The notes beneath the pieces are model-generated. The model made no database searches, had not been told where the DNA came from, and saw nothing but the letters and a program-made list of their open reading frames with translations. 64,000 nucleotides of DNA, from positions 1,178,001-1,242,000 of the forward strand of contig NZ_FMTS01000001.1 in NCBI RefSeq assembly GCF_900100255.1, read 5' to 3'. This DNA comes from Asticcacaulis taihuensis. GTDB taxonomy: Bacteria > Pseudomonadota > Alphaproteobacteria > Caulobacterales > Caulobacteraceae. A program made the translations under genes and the position numbers. Positions 53,406 through 62,628 of this stretch are shown here, one piece after another. The stretch's first letter is position 1. Every line of letters begins with the position of its first letter.

Positions 53406-53460
53406 GGCAAGGGCGACCGCCCGCCGCCGCTGATGCGGCGAGCCATGCGGCGCTTGAGCT
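53406..53460. repeat. GC-rich palindromic repeat (CGCCCGCCGC family), copy 4
   Basis: GGCAAGGGCGACCGCCCGCC, then GCGAGCCATGCGGCGCTTGA. Lies between the divergent thiD and 53479 genes. Confidence 0.75.
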
Positions 53461-53478
53461 CTCAAATAGGAGGGGTGG

Positions 53479-53754
53479 ATGCCCCTGACAACCTCGTTTT
53501 ACAAAAGCGCCATTCCGCGCGGCACCTATCGCCACTATAAAAACAAGCTCTATCGCGTCTTCGGCACCGTTACCGATTCGGAAACCGAGGAAGACCTGGT
53601 GCTTTATGCGCCGCTCGGCCAGACCGCCGGTGAGGCCCGCCTGTGGGTGCGGCCGTTGTCCATGTTCACCGAGACGGTCATGACCGAAAAAGGCGCCGTG
53701 CCGCGCTTTGCCTTTGTCGAAGCCTTTTCTGATTTTACGGAAGGCGACAATTGA
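53479..53754 (+). CDS. DUF1653-type small protein
   Basis: 91 residues. Family-like segments: IPRGTYRHYKNKLYRVFGTV (about 13-32), SETEEDLVLYAPL, and ARLWVRPLSMFTETV (about 53-67). Soluble, unknown function. First gene of a compact three-gene operon; its TGA overlaps the TTG start of the next gene. Confidence 0.85.
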   Translation: MPLTTSFYKSAIPRGTYRHYKNKLYRVFGTVTDSETEEDLVLYAPLGQTAGEARLWVRPLSMFTETVMTEKGAVPRFAFVEAFSDFTEGDN

Positions 53755-54101
53755 GCGAGTCCGATCGGTGGATAGAACTGGAACCGGAGGCCTTTGCCGA
53801 TAACGGTCATCCGATCCTGCGCGCCATGCGCGGGACGCTGATCCTTGTCCGCCTCAATCAGATTGACGCCAATGACGAGATGACCAGCTATGAGATTTTG
53901 GCGGGACAACTGATCCGCGCCAATCGTTCGGAAGGCTTTGTTCTGTCGCTGGTCGGCAAAAAATCCGGTCAGGAACTGTTCCTGCCGCTGGTGCCGGCGG
54001 CCTTCAACCTGCAACCACCGGGGCAATACATGCTGAGCTGCGGCTCGGTGATCGAAAACCCGGTTTTTCTCGGCGCCTTCGACGTATACAGGCCCTCATG
54101 A
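53751..54101 (+). CDS. Small cytoplasmic protein of unknown function, TTG start
   Basis: 116 residues starting at TTG in the TTGA overlap with the previous stop. Beta-rich: GTLILVRLNQIDANDEM, EGFVLSLVGKKSGQELFLPL, FNLQPPGQYMLSCGSVIENP. No signal peptide. Not recognised. Its TGA overlaps the next ATG, so all three genes are translationally coupled. Confidence 0.65.
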   Translation: MSESDRWIELEPEAFADNGHPILRAMRGTLILVRLNQIDANDEMTSYEILAGQLIRANRSEGFVLSLVGKKSGQELFLPLVPAAFNLQPPGQYMLSCGSVIENPVFLGAFDVYRPS

Positions 54102-54202
54102 TCGACAAGATGCTTCACGATCCGTTTCTGCTGATCTGCGGCGCGCTGTTTATCGCCATCGCCGTGCTGATGCTGGTGCAGAAGCTGCGTAATCGCCCAT
54201 GA
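54098..54202 (+). CDS. 34-residue single-helix membrane protein
   Basis: ATGA overlap with the upstream stop. It has a short N-terminus (MIDKMLHDP), one hydrophobic helix (about 10-27, FLLICGALFIAIAVLMLV) and a basic tail KLRNRP, giving a cytoplasmic C-terminus by the positive-inside rule. Probably a small partner of the two proteins encoded upstream. Length makes it easy to miss. Confidence 0.6.
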   Translation: MIDKMLHDPFLLICGALFIAIAVLMLVQKLRNRP

Positions 54203-54240
54203 CATCGCCGCGAAGCGGAAGCGCCTCGCCCGTCCACCGG

Positions 54241-54390
54241 CGATAGCGGTAGCATGTGCTTATAAGGCATATCTGCGTCATCTGTGGACGTCCTTCCTGA
54301 CGACGCCAGAGCGCGCGCAGAGGTTTGTTTTGATCCACAGATTACACAGATTACACAGATATTTAGGGCAATTTCGCGCTACCGCTATCG
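54241..54390. repeat. Inverted repeat with CAGATTACA arms
   Basis: Outer perfect 13-bp arms CGATAGCGGTAGC (54241-54253) and GCTACCGCTATCG (54378-54390). Inside are ATCTGCGTCATCTGTGGA (54271-54288) and tandem CAGATTACA units beginning ATCCACAGATTACA (54333-54360). Relative of the element at 16010-16184. Confidence 0.8.
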
Positions 54391-54414
54391 ACGGCGAGCG
54401 AACCGGGCAGATGT

Positions 54415-54732
54415 TTAAACCTCGTCCTGGCGGATGCCATCCCAGGGTTCGCGTTTGACCACATATTGCAGCGGCCAGACATTCTCACGCGAGCGCCCGC
54501 AGCGCGGGCAGTCGGTTTCGTGCGGCTCGAAGACGCCATAGAAGAAATTACCGCGATCGGCGCCCTTCGTATCGACATGCTTGCCGCAGCGCGGGCACAG
54601 GAAGAAGAACTGCGAGATGGCGATGCCAAGGAAGGCGAAGGAAAAGGCCAGCGGCGCAGTATCGCCCAGCGCGCCGATCAGGCAGATCGGCAGCAGGATG
54701 AGATAGATGATGGCGCGCGTGCGATAGCTCAA
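54415..54732 (-). CDS. Membrane protein with zinc-ribbon motif
   Basis: 105 residues: two hydrophobic helices (about 7-24 and 26-44), then CPRCG (46-50) and CPRCG further on (about 75-79), a likely zinc ribbon, and a charged tail ending WDGIRQDEV. Not recognised. It follows folP by 3 bp and is likely cotranscribed. Confidence 0.65.
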   Translation of the reverse strand: MSYRTRAIIYLILLPICLIGALGDTAPLAFSFAFLGIAISQFFFLCPRCGKHVDTKGADRGNFFYGVFEPHETDCPRCGRSRENVWPLQYVVKREPWDGIRQDEV

Positions 54733-54735
54733 GTT

Positions 54736-55560
54736 TCAGGCTCCTTGGAGCGCGCTCCATACCCGCATGGCCTGCCTCATGGCAAGCACATCATGGACTC
54801 GCACCATTTTAACGCCATTGGCAATGGCGTGCAAATGCACCGCCAGGGTGCCGCCGATGCGCTGCTGGGCAGCGGCGGCGACCGCCCCTTCCCGCTCTTC
54901 CAAAGCGGCGATAAAGCGCTTGCGCGAGGCCGCCATCAGCAGCGGAAAGCCATGCGATGCCAGCCGGTCCGCGGCGCGGATCAGGGCCAGGTTATGATCG
55001 AGCGTCTTGCCGAACCCAATGCCGGGATCGAGCCAGATACGGCCACGCGCCACACCGGCCTGCATGGCGGCCTCGGCGCGCGCCAGCAGCCAGGCTTCCA
55101 CCTCGCCCACCACATCGTCATAATGCGGCGCGGCCTGCATGGTGCGCGGTTCGCCCTGCATGTGCATCAGGATAATATCGCCACCCAGTTCCGCCGCGAC
55201 TTCAAGGCTCTCAGGCGTGTGAGACAAGGCCGTGACATCGTTCCAGACGGTAGCCCCAGCCTGAAAAGCGGCGCGCGCCACCTGGGGTTTGAGTGTATCG
55301 ATACTGATCGCGCCCGGCCATTCAGCGGCGATGGCAGAGATAACCGGCAACACACGGGCAATTTCCGCTTCGGCGCTGACCGGCTCTGCCCCCGGCCGGG
55401 TCGATTCCCCGCCGATATCGAGCACATCGGCGCCTTCCGCGATCAGCCTCCGCGCCTGGGCCACGGGATCATAGGCGCCGCCATCGGAAAAGCTGTCGGG
55501 CGTCACGTTAATGATGCCCATGACCAGCGGTCCATGGGTGGTGCGGCTGAGCAAGGTCAT
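54736..55560 (-). CDS. folP: Dihydropteroate synthase
   Basis: 274-residue TIM barrel joining dihydropterin pyrophosphate and p-aminobenzoate. Motifs: GIINVTPDSFSDGG (about 15-28), LDIGGESTRPGAEPV, IILMHMQGEPRTMQ, DPGIGFGKTLDHNL, and RIGGTLAVHLHAI-NGV. Sulfonamide target. Overlaps the upstream oxidoreductase gene by 4 bp. Confidence 0.94.
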   Translation of the reverse strand: MTLLSRTTHGPLVMGIINVTPDSFSDGGAYDPVAQARRLIAEGADVLDIGGESTRPGAEPVSAEAEIARVLPVISAIAAEWPGAISIDTLKPQVARAAFQAGATVWNDVTALSHTPESLEVAAELGGDIILMHMQGEPRTMQAAPHYDDVVGEVEAWLLARAEAAMQAGVARGRIWLDPGIGFGKTLDHNLALIRAADRLASHGFPLLMAASRKRFIAALEEREGAVAAAAQQRIGGTLAVHLHAIANGVKMVRVHDVLAMRQAMRVWSALQGA

Positions 55561-56426
55561 TTCAGCCCGGCATCCCGCGCCGCCAGCAGGGACAGGCCGG
55601 TCAGATCGAGATGACCTTCGCCGCCCTCCACCAGCCGGCCCAGGCGGGCCCGCAACAGGTCATTGAGCGGCATGGAAACACCCAAACTATCCGCCGCTTC
55701 GCCTGCCAGTCGCATGTCCTTGGCGGCCAGCACCGCCGCGAAACCGGCGGGCTCGAATTTTTCCGAGACGATCAGGGCGCCATAATTTTTATAGATCGGC
55801 GCGCCGAACAGGGTTGAGGTCAGGAAATCCAGCAGATCAGCCTTTTCGACCCCGCCCTTGGCGACAAGCGCCATAGCCTCACCCAGCGCTTCTGTGACAT
55901 TGACGATCAGGAAATTGCCCGCCAGCTTGACGAGATTGGCGGCTGAGGGTTTGTCACCGAAGACCTGCACCCTTTGGCCGATGACGTCCAGCAGCGGCAT
56001 GGCCTTGGCGATGGCTTCCGGCGTGCCGGCCGCGGCGATAAACAGCTTGCCTTCGGCGGCTACCGGCGGACGTCCAAACACGGGCGCCGAAACGTAGTGC
56101 TGTCCTCTGGCGGCATGAGCCTCGGTCAGTTTATCAGCAAGGGCCACGCTGATGGTGCTGAGGGAGATATGGACACCGCCGGCCGGCAGGCTGGCGAGGA
56201 TGGCTTCCGAAACGCCTTCAACCGCCGCATCATCGGCCAGCATGGTGAAGACGGCGTCGCCCCGGCTGGCATCGGCGGGCGTGGCCGCGCGGATGGCACC
56301 ACCGGCGACCAGCGGATCAGCCTTTTCCGGCGAACGGTTCCATACGGAGACCTCGTGCCCTGCCCTGACCAGATTGGGCGCAATCGCTGCCCCCATACTG
56401 CCCAAACCGATAAACCCGACCTTCAT
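55557..56426 (-). CDS. 3-hydroxyisobutyrate dehydrogenase-family oxidoreductase
   Basis: 289 residues from MKVGFIGLGSMGAAIAPNLV, preceded by GGAGGAG; the longer frame runs through a repeat. NAD(P)-binding Rossmann domain (1-160; GLGSMG, FTMLADDAAVEGV), catalytic Lys in LVKLAGNFLIVNVTEALGEA, and C-terminal all-alpha domain. Substrate could be a beta-hydroxyacid or succinic semialdehyde. Heads an operon with folP and the zinc-ribbon gene. Confidence 0.85.
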   Translation of the reverse strand: MKVGFIGLGSMGAAIAPNLVRAGHEVSVWNRSPEKADPLVAGGAIRAATPADASRGDAVFTMLADDAAVEGVSEAILASLPAGGVHISLSTISVALADKLTEAHAARGQHYVSAPVFGRPPVAAEGKLFIAAAGTPEAIAKAMPLLDVIGQRVQVFGDKPSAANLVKLAGNFLIVNVTEALGEAMALVAKGGVEKADLLDFLTSTLFGAPIYKNYGALIVSEKFEPAGFAAVLAAKDMRLAGEAADSLGVSMPLNDLLRARLGRLVEGGEGHLDLTGLSLLAARDAGLK

Positions 56427-56464
56427 GATGTTTCTCCTCCAGACTTGGGAAAACTTGACCTTAC

Positions 56465-56645
56465 TTCTCCTCCCTTGCGAGCCTCTTGGCGAAGCGGGGG
56501 AGGTGTCAGCGCGAAGCCCGTGAGGGCTGGTGTCGCTGACGGAGGGGGCTTCCCCCATAGAAATGCCCCCTCCGACATGAGTTCGCCCTCCACCTCCCTC
56601 ACAATGAAGTTGCCACTTCGCCAAGAGGCTCGCAAGGGAGGAGAA
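56465..56645. repeat. 181-bp element with perfect 30-bp terminal inverted repeats
   Basis: Left arm 56465-56494 begins TTCTCCTCCCTTGCGAGC; right arm 56616-56645 is its exact complement. The inner part is GC-rich with further GGAGG/CCTCC pairings. No transposase. Related by CCTCCC motifs to the elements at 2731 and 4330. Confidence 0.85.
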
Positions 56646-56649
56646 AGAC

Positions 56650-57561
56650 TTATACCGGCTTACCGATCCGCTTGATTTCCCATTGCAGGTCTATACCCAG
56701 CTTGGTCATGACATCGGCGCGGACGGCCTCGCCCAGACCTTCCAGTTCGGCCGCCGTGGCATCGCCCGTATTGATCATGAAATTGGAATGCAGTTCCGAG
56801 AACTTGGCGGCACCGAACAGCTTGCCGCGCCAGCCGGCTTCATCGACACACTGCCAGGCGCTCTTGCCTTCGGGGTTCTTGAAGGTCGAGCCGCCGGTCT
56901 TTTCACGGATCGGCTGGGTCTGCTCGCGGCGGGCCGTGATCGCTTCCATGCGTTCGGTGACCGCCGCCGCATCGTCCGGCGTCCCCTGGAACAGCGCGCC
57001 GGTATAGATGACGCCTTCCGGTTCGGAATGACGATAGCGGAAGCCCATATCAGCATTGGAAATGGTGACGCGTTCGCCGGCGCGGGTAATGGCATAGGCC
57101 TCGACCAGTACGTCCTTGGTTTCCGAACCATAGCAGCCGGCATTCATGGTCAGGGCGCCGCCGATGGTGCCCGGCACGCCGCGATAGAATTCCAGTCCGG
57201 CAATGCCATTGTGCGCGGCCACCTTGGCAACATTGGCATCCAGCGCCGCCGCGCCGGCCTCAATACGGGCATCGCCACGCGGAATGACATCGGCGAAATT
57301 GCGACCGAGACGAATAACCACCCCCTCAATGCCGCCATCGCGCACCAGCAGGTTGGAACCGACGCCGATGGTCAGGACGGGGATACCCGGATCGAGGTTC
57401 TTCAGGAATTCGCTGAGATCAGCGGCATCTTCCGGCAGGAAGATGACATCCGCCGGTCCGCCGACGCGGAACCAGGTGAAGGGCGCCAGCGCCGCGCGGG
57501 TCATGATCTTACCGCGCACCGGTGGCAGGTCGGCGATCCAGGCGTGGGAGTCGTGGCTCAT
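56650..57561 (-). CDS. murB: UDP-N-acetylenolpyruvoylglucosamine reductase
   Basis: 303 residues from MSHDSHAW at an ATGA overlap with murC. FAD domain with [19 protein letters not shown] and [14 protein letters not shown]; catalytic region [10 protein letters not shown] and [20 protein letters not shown] (type I). Makes UDP-MurNAc for peptidoglycan. Last gene of this cluster in the window; ddlB/ftsQ, often next, are not seen. Confidence 0.94.
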   Translation of the reverse strand: MSHDSHAWIADLPPVRGKIMTRAALAPFTWFRVGGPADVIFLPEDAADLSEFLKNLDPGIPVLTIGVGSNLLVRDGGIEGVVIRLGRNFADVIPRGDARIEAGAAALDANVAKVAAHNGIAGLEFYRGVPGTIGGALTMNAGCYGSETKDVLVEAYAITRAGERVTISNADMGFRYRHSEPEGVIYTGALFQGTPDDAAAVTERMEAITARREQTQPIREKTGGSTFKNPEGKSAWQCVDEAGWRGKLFGAAKFSELHSNFMINTGDATAAELEGLGEAVRADVMTKLGIDLQWEIKRIGKPV

Positions 57562-58982
57562 GCTTTCAGCGGTTCCAATTGCGCAGGCAACGCATAGGCC
57601 CACTGGGTAATATCGCCGGCGCCGAGGCAGACCACCAGATCACCCGGCTTGGCTTCCGCCGCCACCAGACCGGCCAGATGCGCTGGCGTATCGAGCGCCA
57701 CGGCATGGCGGTGGCCGAAGCGGTGCAAACCTTCCACCAGATGCGCCTTATCGACGCCTTCGATCGGCTGTTCGCCCGCCGAATAGACATCCGCCACGAT
57801 CACCATGTCGGCGTCATGGAAGCAGGAGGAGAACTCGTTCATCAGGTCGCGCAGGCGCGTATAGCGGTGCGGCTGGACCACGGCAATGACGCGACCCGTA
57901 GTCACCTGGCGCGCGGCCTTGAGCACGGCGGCGATCTCGACCGGATGGTGGCCATAGTCGTCGATCACGCGGATGCCATCGACCACACCGGTGGTCGTGA
58001 AGCGGCGCTTGACCCCGCCGAAGCCGGCCAGGCCCTTGCGGATGGCGTCTTCACCTATGCCCAGTTCACGGGCGATGGCGATGGCGGCCGTAGCGTTGGA
58101 GACATTGTGGTTGCCGGTCATCGGCAGCTTCAGCCCGGCCCAGGTGAAGGGCTCCACACCAGAAGGCGAGAAGGTCACGTCGAAGACGGCGCCTTCCGGG
58201 CCAAATTCGATATTGGCGCAGCGCACCTCGGCCTGCGGGCTGACACCGTAAGGGATCAGCCGGCGGTTATCGATCTTGGCGGCCAGGGCCTGCACTTCCG
58301 GATGGTCGATGCAGACGGCGGCGAAACCATAGAACGGGATGTTTTCGACGAAATCGACAAAGCCCTTCTTCACAGCCTCGAAGTCACCCCAGTGATCGAG
58401 ATGCTCGGCGTCGATATTGGTGACGATGGCCAGGGTCGATTTGAGGCGCAGAAAGGAGCCGTCGGACTCATCGGCCTCGACCACGATCCAGTCGCCGTCG
58501 CCCACCTTGGCATTGGTGCCGTAATTGTTGATGATACCGCCATTGACGACCGTGGGGTCTTTGCCGCCGGCATCGAGCAGGGCCGCCACCATGGAGGTGG
58601 TCGTCGTCTTGCCGTGGGTGCCGCCTACCGCGATGGAGAATTGCAGTCGCATCAGTTCGGCCAGCATTTCGGCGCGACGCACCAGAGGGATGCGGCGGCG
58701 GCGTGCTTCCACCATTTCGGGGTTATCCTGCTTCACCGCGGTCGAATAGACCAGGGCGCAGACCCCTTCCGAGACGTGCGCCGCTTCATGACCGATGAAG
58801 ATTTCGGCGCCCAGCTTCTGGAGGCGCTCGGTATTGGCCGATGCCTTGGCGTCCGAGCCCTGCACCTTGTAGCCGATCTTGATCATGATCTCGGCGATGC
58901 CGCTCATGCCGATGCCGCCAATGCCGACAAAATGGACGGGGCCGAGATCGAAAGGCGTCGGGCGTTTGGAGTGGATGGTCAT
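57558..58982 (-). CDS. murC: UDP-N-acetylmuramate-L-alanine ligase
   Basis: 474 residues. N-terminal [16 protein letters not shown] (16-31), ATP loop [16 protein letters not shown] (about 117-132), and [11 protein letters not shown]. It adds L-Ala to UDP-MurNAc. Translationally coupled to murB. Confidence 0.96.
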   Translation of the reverse strand: MTIHSKRPTPFDLGPVHFVGIGGIGMSGIAEIMIKIGYKVQGSDAKASANTERLQKLGAEIFIGHEAAHVSEGVCALVYSTAVKQDNPEMVEARRRRIPLVRRAEMLAELMRLQFSIAVGGTHGKTTTTSMVAALLDAGGKDPTVVNGGIINNYGTNAKVGDGDWIVVEADESDGSFLRLKSTLAIVTNIDAEHLDHWGDFEAVKKGFVDFVENIPFYGFAAVCIDHPEVQALAAKIDNRRLIPYGVSPQAEVRCANIEFGPEGAVFDVTFSPSGVEPFTWAGLKLPMTGNHNVSNATAAIAIARELGIGEDAIRKGLAGFGGVKRRFTTTGVVDGIRVIDDYGHHPVEIAAVLKAARQVTTGRVIAVVQPHRYTRLRDLMNEFSSCFHDADMVIVADVYSAGEQPIEGVDKAHLVEGLHRFGHRHAVALDTPAHLAGLVAAEAKPGDLVVCLGAGDITQWAYALPAQLEPLKA

Positions 58983-59043
58983 GGGCAGTTTTCGCAGACA
59001 GAATTGAGGTGGGATTCGGCTTTAGACCATCACGGTCAGGCTG

Positions 59044-60111
59044 TCACGAAGCTTTATCGGCCTTTGGCTTTAGCATCCCCTGGAACGGCTTTTCGCCCTT
59101 TCCCTGCGTCACGTCCTCGCCCGTATAGAGCCGACGAATGAGGGTATAGATGATCACCGTCAGCGGCATGGCGAACAGCACGCCCATCGGCCCCAGCAGG
59201 CCGGCGAAGCCAATCACCGCGAACAGGGTCACGATCACCGGAATGGAAGCGATGCTGCGCTGGACCATCGGTGTGATGAAGTTGCTCTCCAGTTGCGACA
59301 CGCCGACATAGATGACCAGTGCCCAGATGAAGGTCTGCCAGCCGGAAACCGCCGCCAGCAGCAGCCCCGGACCGGCGGAGACCACGGGACCGACAATCGG
59401 CACGAACTGCGCCAGGCCGGACACAAGGCCTAGCGCCAGGGCCGAGGGCACCCCAAGTACGGACAAGCCAATGCCAGTGAGCGTTCCCACCAGCACCATG
59501 GAAATGAACTGGCCGACGAACCACAGCCGCAGGGCATGGCCCGCCACATTCATGGCGTCACGTACCTTTTCCTTGTGCTGATCAGCAATCAGGAAAACCA
59601 CGCCATCGCGGTACTTGCCGGGGTTGATGGCCAGAATGATGCCGGCAATGGTCGCCACCAGCAGGTTGGCCAGGGCGCCAAAAACATTGCCGGCGATGCT
59701 GGGCAGCTTCGAGGCCACGCCGCCGGCCTGCTGTCCTAGGCTCTGCATCTGTTTCTGCACCTCGTCATTCAGTCCCAGTGACACCAGTCGCTTTTGCAAG
59801 GCGGCCCAGGCTGCAGGCAATTGTTCGGTCAGGTTATGCGTCTGCGAAACCAGCTCATATCCGAACAGGGCGAAGGTCACGGAGATAAAGGCCAGGACCA
59901 GCACCAGCACGGTCAGTACGGCAAAGGTATCGTTGAGCGGCGTGTATTTGATCAGCGGCTCCGCCAGGGCGCGCAGGACGGTGGCGATAACGATGGCCCC
60001 AAAGATCAGCAGCCACAGGCCCAGCAGTTTGAAGACCAGCAGGGCGGCCGCGATGGCGAGGATGACGAACAGCACCCTTTGCATGAAACCGACGCCGAGT
60101 GCCTTTTCCAT
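59044..60111 (-). CDS. AI-2E family transporter (PerM-like)
   Basis: 355 residues with about eight hydrophobic helices: two near the N-terminus (15-45, 62-85), a long soluble stretch (about 90-140, predicted amphipathic), and a helix group with GLVSGLAQFVPIVGPVVSAG and FAVIGFAGLLGPMGVLFAMP, which are family marks. Exports small molecules; substrate unknown. It separates murG from murC in an otherwise standard division cluster, 6 bp after murG. Confidence 0.88.
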   Translation of the reverse strand: MEKALGVGFMQRVLFVILAIAAALLVFKLLGLWLLIFGAIVIATVLRALAEPLIKYTPLNDTFAVLTVLVLVLAFISVTFALFGYELVSQTHNLTEQLPAAWAALQKRLVSLGLNDEVQKQMQSLGQQAGGVASKLPSIAGNVFGALANLLVATIAGIILAINPGKYRDGVVFLIADQHKEKVRDAMNVAGHALRLWFVGQFISMVLVGTLTGIGLSVLGVPSALALGLVSGLAQFVPIVGPVVSAGPGLLLAAVSGWQTFIWALVIYVGVSQLESNFITPMVQRSIASIPVIVTLFAVIGFAGLLGPMGVLFAMPLTVIIYTLIRRLYTGEDVTQGKGEKPFQGMLKPKADKAS

Positions 60112-60117
60112 CGCGTT

Positions 60118-61266
60118 CTATCCCTTGATTCGTTTTACAGTACGCTCGACAAGATCAGCCAGCAATCTGGCCGCATCGGGGCGCGCCACCGATTTCGCCG
60201 CGCCTGCGCGCATCGGCAAGAGCGCCGCGCCTTCGATCAGGGTGCGGATTTCGCTGCACAGCTTTTCCGCCGTCACATCGTCTTCGCGGATGACCACAGC
60301 GGCCTTGGCGGCTTTCAGCACCTCGGCATTATAGGTCTGGTGGTCGTCGGCGGCGATCTTGAGCGGAATGAGGATGGAGGGCTTTCCGGCCACCGCCAGT
60401 TCACAGACGGTAGAAGCTCCGGCCCGGCCGATGACGATATGCGCCCGGCCCAGGCGTTCGGCCATATCGATAAAGAACGGCGCCACCTCGGCATCGATCT
60501 CGGCGTCCCGGTAGATTTTCGTCGCCATGTCGATCTGGTCGGCGCGGGTCTGCTGCTCGACATGCAGATTGATGCGCAGGGAAACCGGCAGCAGGGCCAG
60601 GGCTTGCGGCACGGTTTCGGACAATATCTTCGCGCCCTGCGATCCGCCCGTCACCAGGATGCGGATGGTTGGATCGATAGGGGGGTAAGGTGCATCGTAG
60701 AGCGCCCTAATATCCGGCCGCACCGGGTTTCCGACCACCTGCACCCGGCCTTCCATCTCCGCCGGCGCCATGCGCAAAACCGGAAAGGCACAGGCCACGG
60801 CGTCCACCTGCTTCACCAACTGGCGGTTTGAACGGCCAAGCACTGAATTCTGCTCATGGATGAGCGTGATATCCTTGCGCCCAAGCGCCGCCATCAGGGC
60901 CGGATAGGACGGATAACCACCAAAGCCGATCACCGCCCAGGGCTTAAGGCGCTTGAAGGCTTTCCGCGCCTGCATGATGCCCAGGCCGATCTTGATGGCC
61001 GCCCGCGCCATGCCGATCGGATCGCTTTTTTTGAAGGTGGCCGCATCCAGGGAGAGGCGTTCAATGGCGGGGAAATTGGCCGCAAAGGCCGCGCCGCGCT
61101 TATCCGAGGCTAGGACCACATCCCAGCCCCGTTCATTCAGTTCGCGGGCCAGCGCTTCGGCGGGAAACATATGCCCGCCGGTGCCACCTGCCGCCACAAC
61201 GGCCAAAGGCTTTTCGGAAAAGGAAGACGCTTTGCGTCTCGGTTTGGCTTTTTTAGCGGTGGCCAT
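60118..61266 (-). CDS. murG: UDP-GlcNAc:lipid I GlcNAc transferase
   Basis: 382 residues. A Lys-rich N-terminal extension of about 17 residues precedes VVAAGGTGGHMFPAEALARE (24-43). Second loop ILVTGGSQGAKILSETVPQA and C-terminal VIGRAGASTVCELAVAGKPS. Makes lipid II. Confidence 0.96.
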   Translation of the reverse strand: MATAKKAKPRRKASSFSEKPLAVVAAGGTGGHMFPAEALARELNERGWDVVLASDKRGAAFAANFPAIERLSLDAATFKKSDPIGMARAAIKIGLGIMQARKAFKRLKPWAVIGFGGYPSYPALMAALGRKDITLIHEQNSVLGRSNRQLVKQVDAVACAFPVLRMAPAEMEGRVQVVGNPVRPDIRALYDAPYPPIDPTIRILVTGGSQGAKILSETVPQALALLPVSLRINLHVEQQTRADQIDMATKIYRDAEIDAEVAPFFIDMAERLGRAHIVIGRAGASTVCELAVAGKPSILIPLKIAADDHQTYNAEVLKAAKAAVVIREDDVTAEKLCSEIRTLIEGAALLPMRAGAAKSVARPDAARLLADLVERTVKRIKG

Positions 61267-61350
61267 CTAGTCCCCGGAACCGGCGTACTCAAATCTGGAA
61301 ATCACCATAGCGGGTTCTGAATAAAAAACTAAATCGTTTCTGGCCTGTAT

Positions 61351-62508
61351 TTACCATTTTGTCGGATCGTCCTGCGGTATTTCTTCCTGGCGCCGGCGTG
61401 TTAAAGCCAAAATGAAGCCGAGCGTCAGCCCCATGGCCAGCATGGACGAGCCGCCGTAGGAAATAAACGGCAGGGTCATGCCCTTGGGGGGAATCAGGCC
61501 GAGATTGACCGACACATTGATCAGCACCTGCATACCCAGCATGATGTAAAGTCCGGAGGTGGCGATCTGACGGAAAGGATCCTGCATCGCCATGGCCTTG
61601 AGCAGGCCGCGGATGATGATGAAGGCGAAAATGCCGATAATGATCAGGATCAGCCACAGGCCGTATTCTTCCGCCACCACCGAATAGATGAAATCTGTAT
61701 GCAGGTCGGGAATCAGGCGCTTCATCGTGCCTTCATTGAGCCCGACGCCGAACAGGCCGCCATTGGCGATGGCCGCCTTGGCACGGGCCACCTGGAAGCC
61801 GGAATCGGCGTCCGGCGAAATGAAGCCCATGATGCGGTTACGAAAGTGCGGCTGGATGAAGAACAGCCCCACCAGGCCGGTGCCGGCCGCGCCCAGCATC
61901 CCGATGATCCAGCGAAACGGCACGCCCGAAATGAAGAAACAGGCCCCGAAAGCAATGGTGATCAGGATTGACTGCCCGACATCGGGCTGGATCAGCAGCA
62001 GTCCGATGGCCAGGGCATAGAGACAGAAGGCGACGGTCACGCCCGGCACGCCCTTGCCTTTCTGGCCTTCGCAGAACATCCATGCGATCAACACGATCAG
62101 GGCCGGCTTGAGGAATTCCGACGGCTGGAGCGCCACGGGCCCCAGTTCCAGCCAGCGCCGGCCGCCCTTGGCGGCATGGCCGATCAGCGGCAGCATGGCC
62201 ATGATCGAGATGGCGCCGCCATAGGCCAGCACACTCACGCGCTTTACCCCCTTCAGCGACAGCATGGATACCATGATCATCACCGCCGCCGTCAGCAGGG
62301 CGAAAACGAAATGGCGCTTGGTGTAATAAAAGGTATCGTAATGGCTGGTATGCGGCGCCGCCACCGGCGATGACGAAAACGAGAAGAAAAAGCCCAGAAC
62401 CAGCAGGATCAGCGCCAGGGTCAGGGTGACACGGTCCAGCGTCCACCACCAGATGGCGGTCGGCGAGCGATCGGTGCGCGTGAACGGATGGGCGTAAGCG
62501 TGAGCCAT
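61351..62508 (-). CDS. ftsW: Division-specific SEDS glycosyltransferase FtsW
   Basis: 385 residues, ten transmembrane helices. SEDS marks: GPVALQPSEFLKPALIVLIA, IQPDVGQSILI-type loop, and PKGMTLPFISYGGSSMLAMG near the C-terminus. A perfect CtrA-type box lies 60 bp upstream of its start. Confidence 0.95.
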   Translation of the reverse strand: MAHAYAHPFTRTDRSPTAIWWWTLDRVTLTLALILLVLGFFFSFSSSPVAAPHTSHYDTFYYTKRHFVFALLTAAVMIMVSMLSLKGVKRVSVLAYGGAISIMAMLPLIGHAAKGGRRWLELGPVALQPSEFLKPALIVLIAWMFCEGQKGKGVPGVTVAFCLYALAIGLLLIQPDVGQSILITIAFGACFFISGVPFRWIIGMLGAAGTGLVGLFFIQPHFRNRIMGFISPDADSGFQVARAKAAIANGGLFGVGLNEGTMKRLIPDLHTDFIYSVVAEEYGLWLILIIIGIFAFIIIRGLLKAMAMQDPFRQIATSGLYIMLGMQVLINVSVNLGLIPPKGMTLPFISYGGSSMLAMGLTLGFILALTRRRQEEIPQDDPTKW

Positions 62509-62567
62509 GGACGAACCTTGGACGGTTTGATGTGTGGACTGAAACCACAGGATTCACCAAATCGTGG

Positions 62568-62582
62568 TTAAGATCGTCTTAA
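62568..62582 (-). promoter_or_regulatory. CtrA-type box upstream of ftsW
   Basis: TTAAGATCGTCTTAA fits TTAA-N7-TTAA and is itself palindromic. In the 120-bp murD-ftsW gap. Confidence 0.6.
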
Positions 62583-62628
62583 GTCAGGCTGCTATTCGTA
62601 AGAGAATCTTAAGAATAGCCCTGAAACC

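Noticed and set aside
53344-53478. Possible TPP riboswitch before thiD
   Set aside because: No conserved CTGAGA or related core; the gap is filled by a palindromic repeat.
57522-59141. 539-codon open frame opposite murC and murB
   Set aside because: Antisense shadow of two certain genes.
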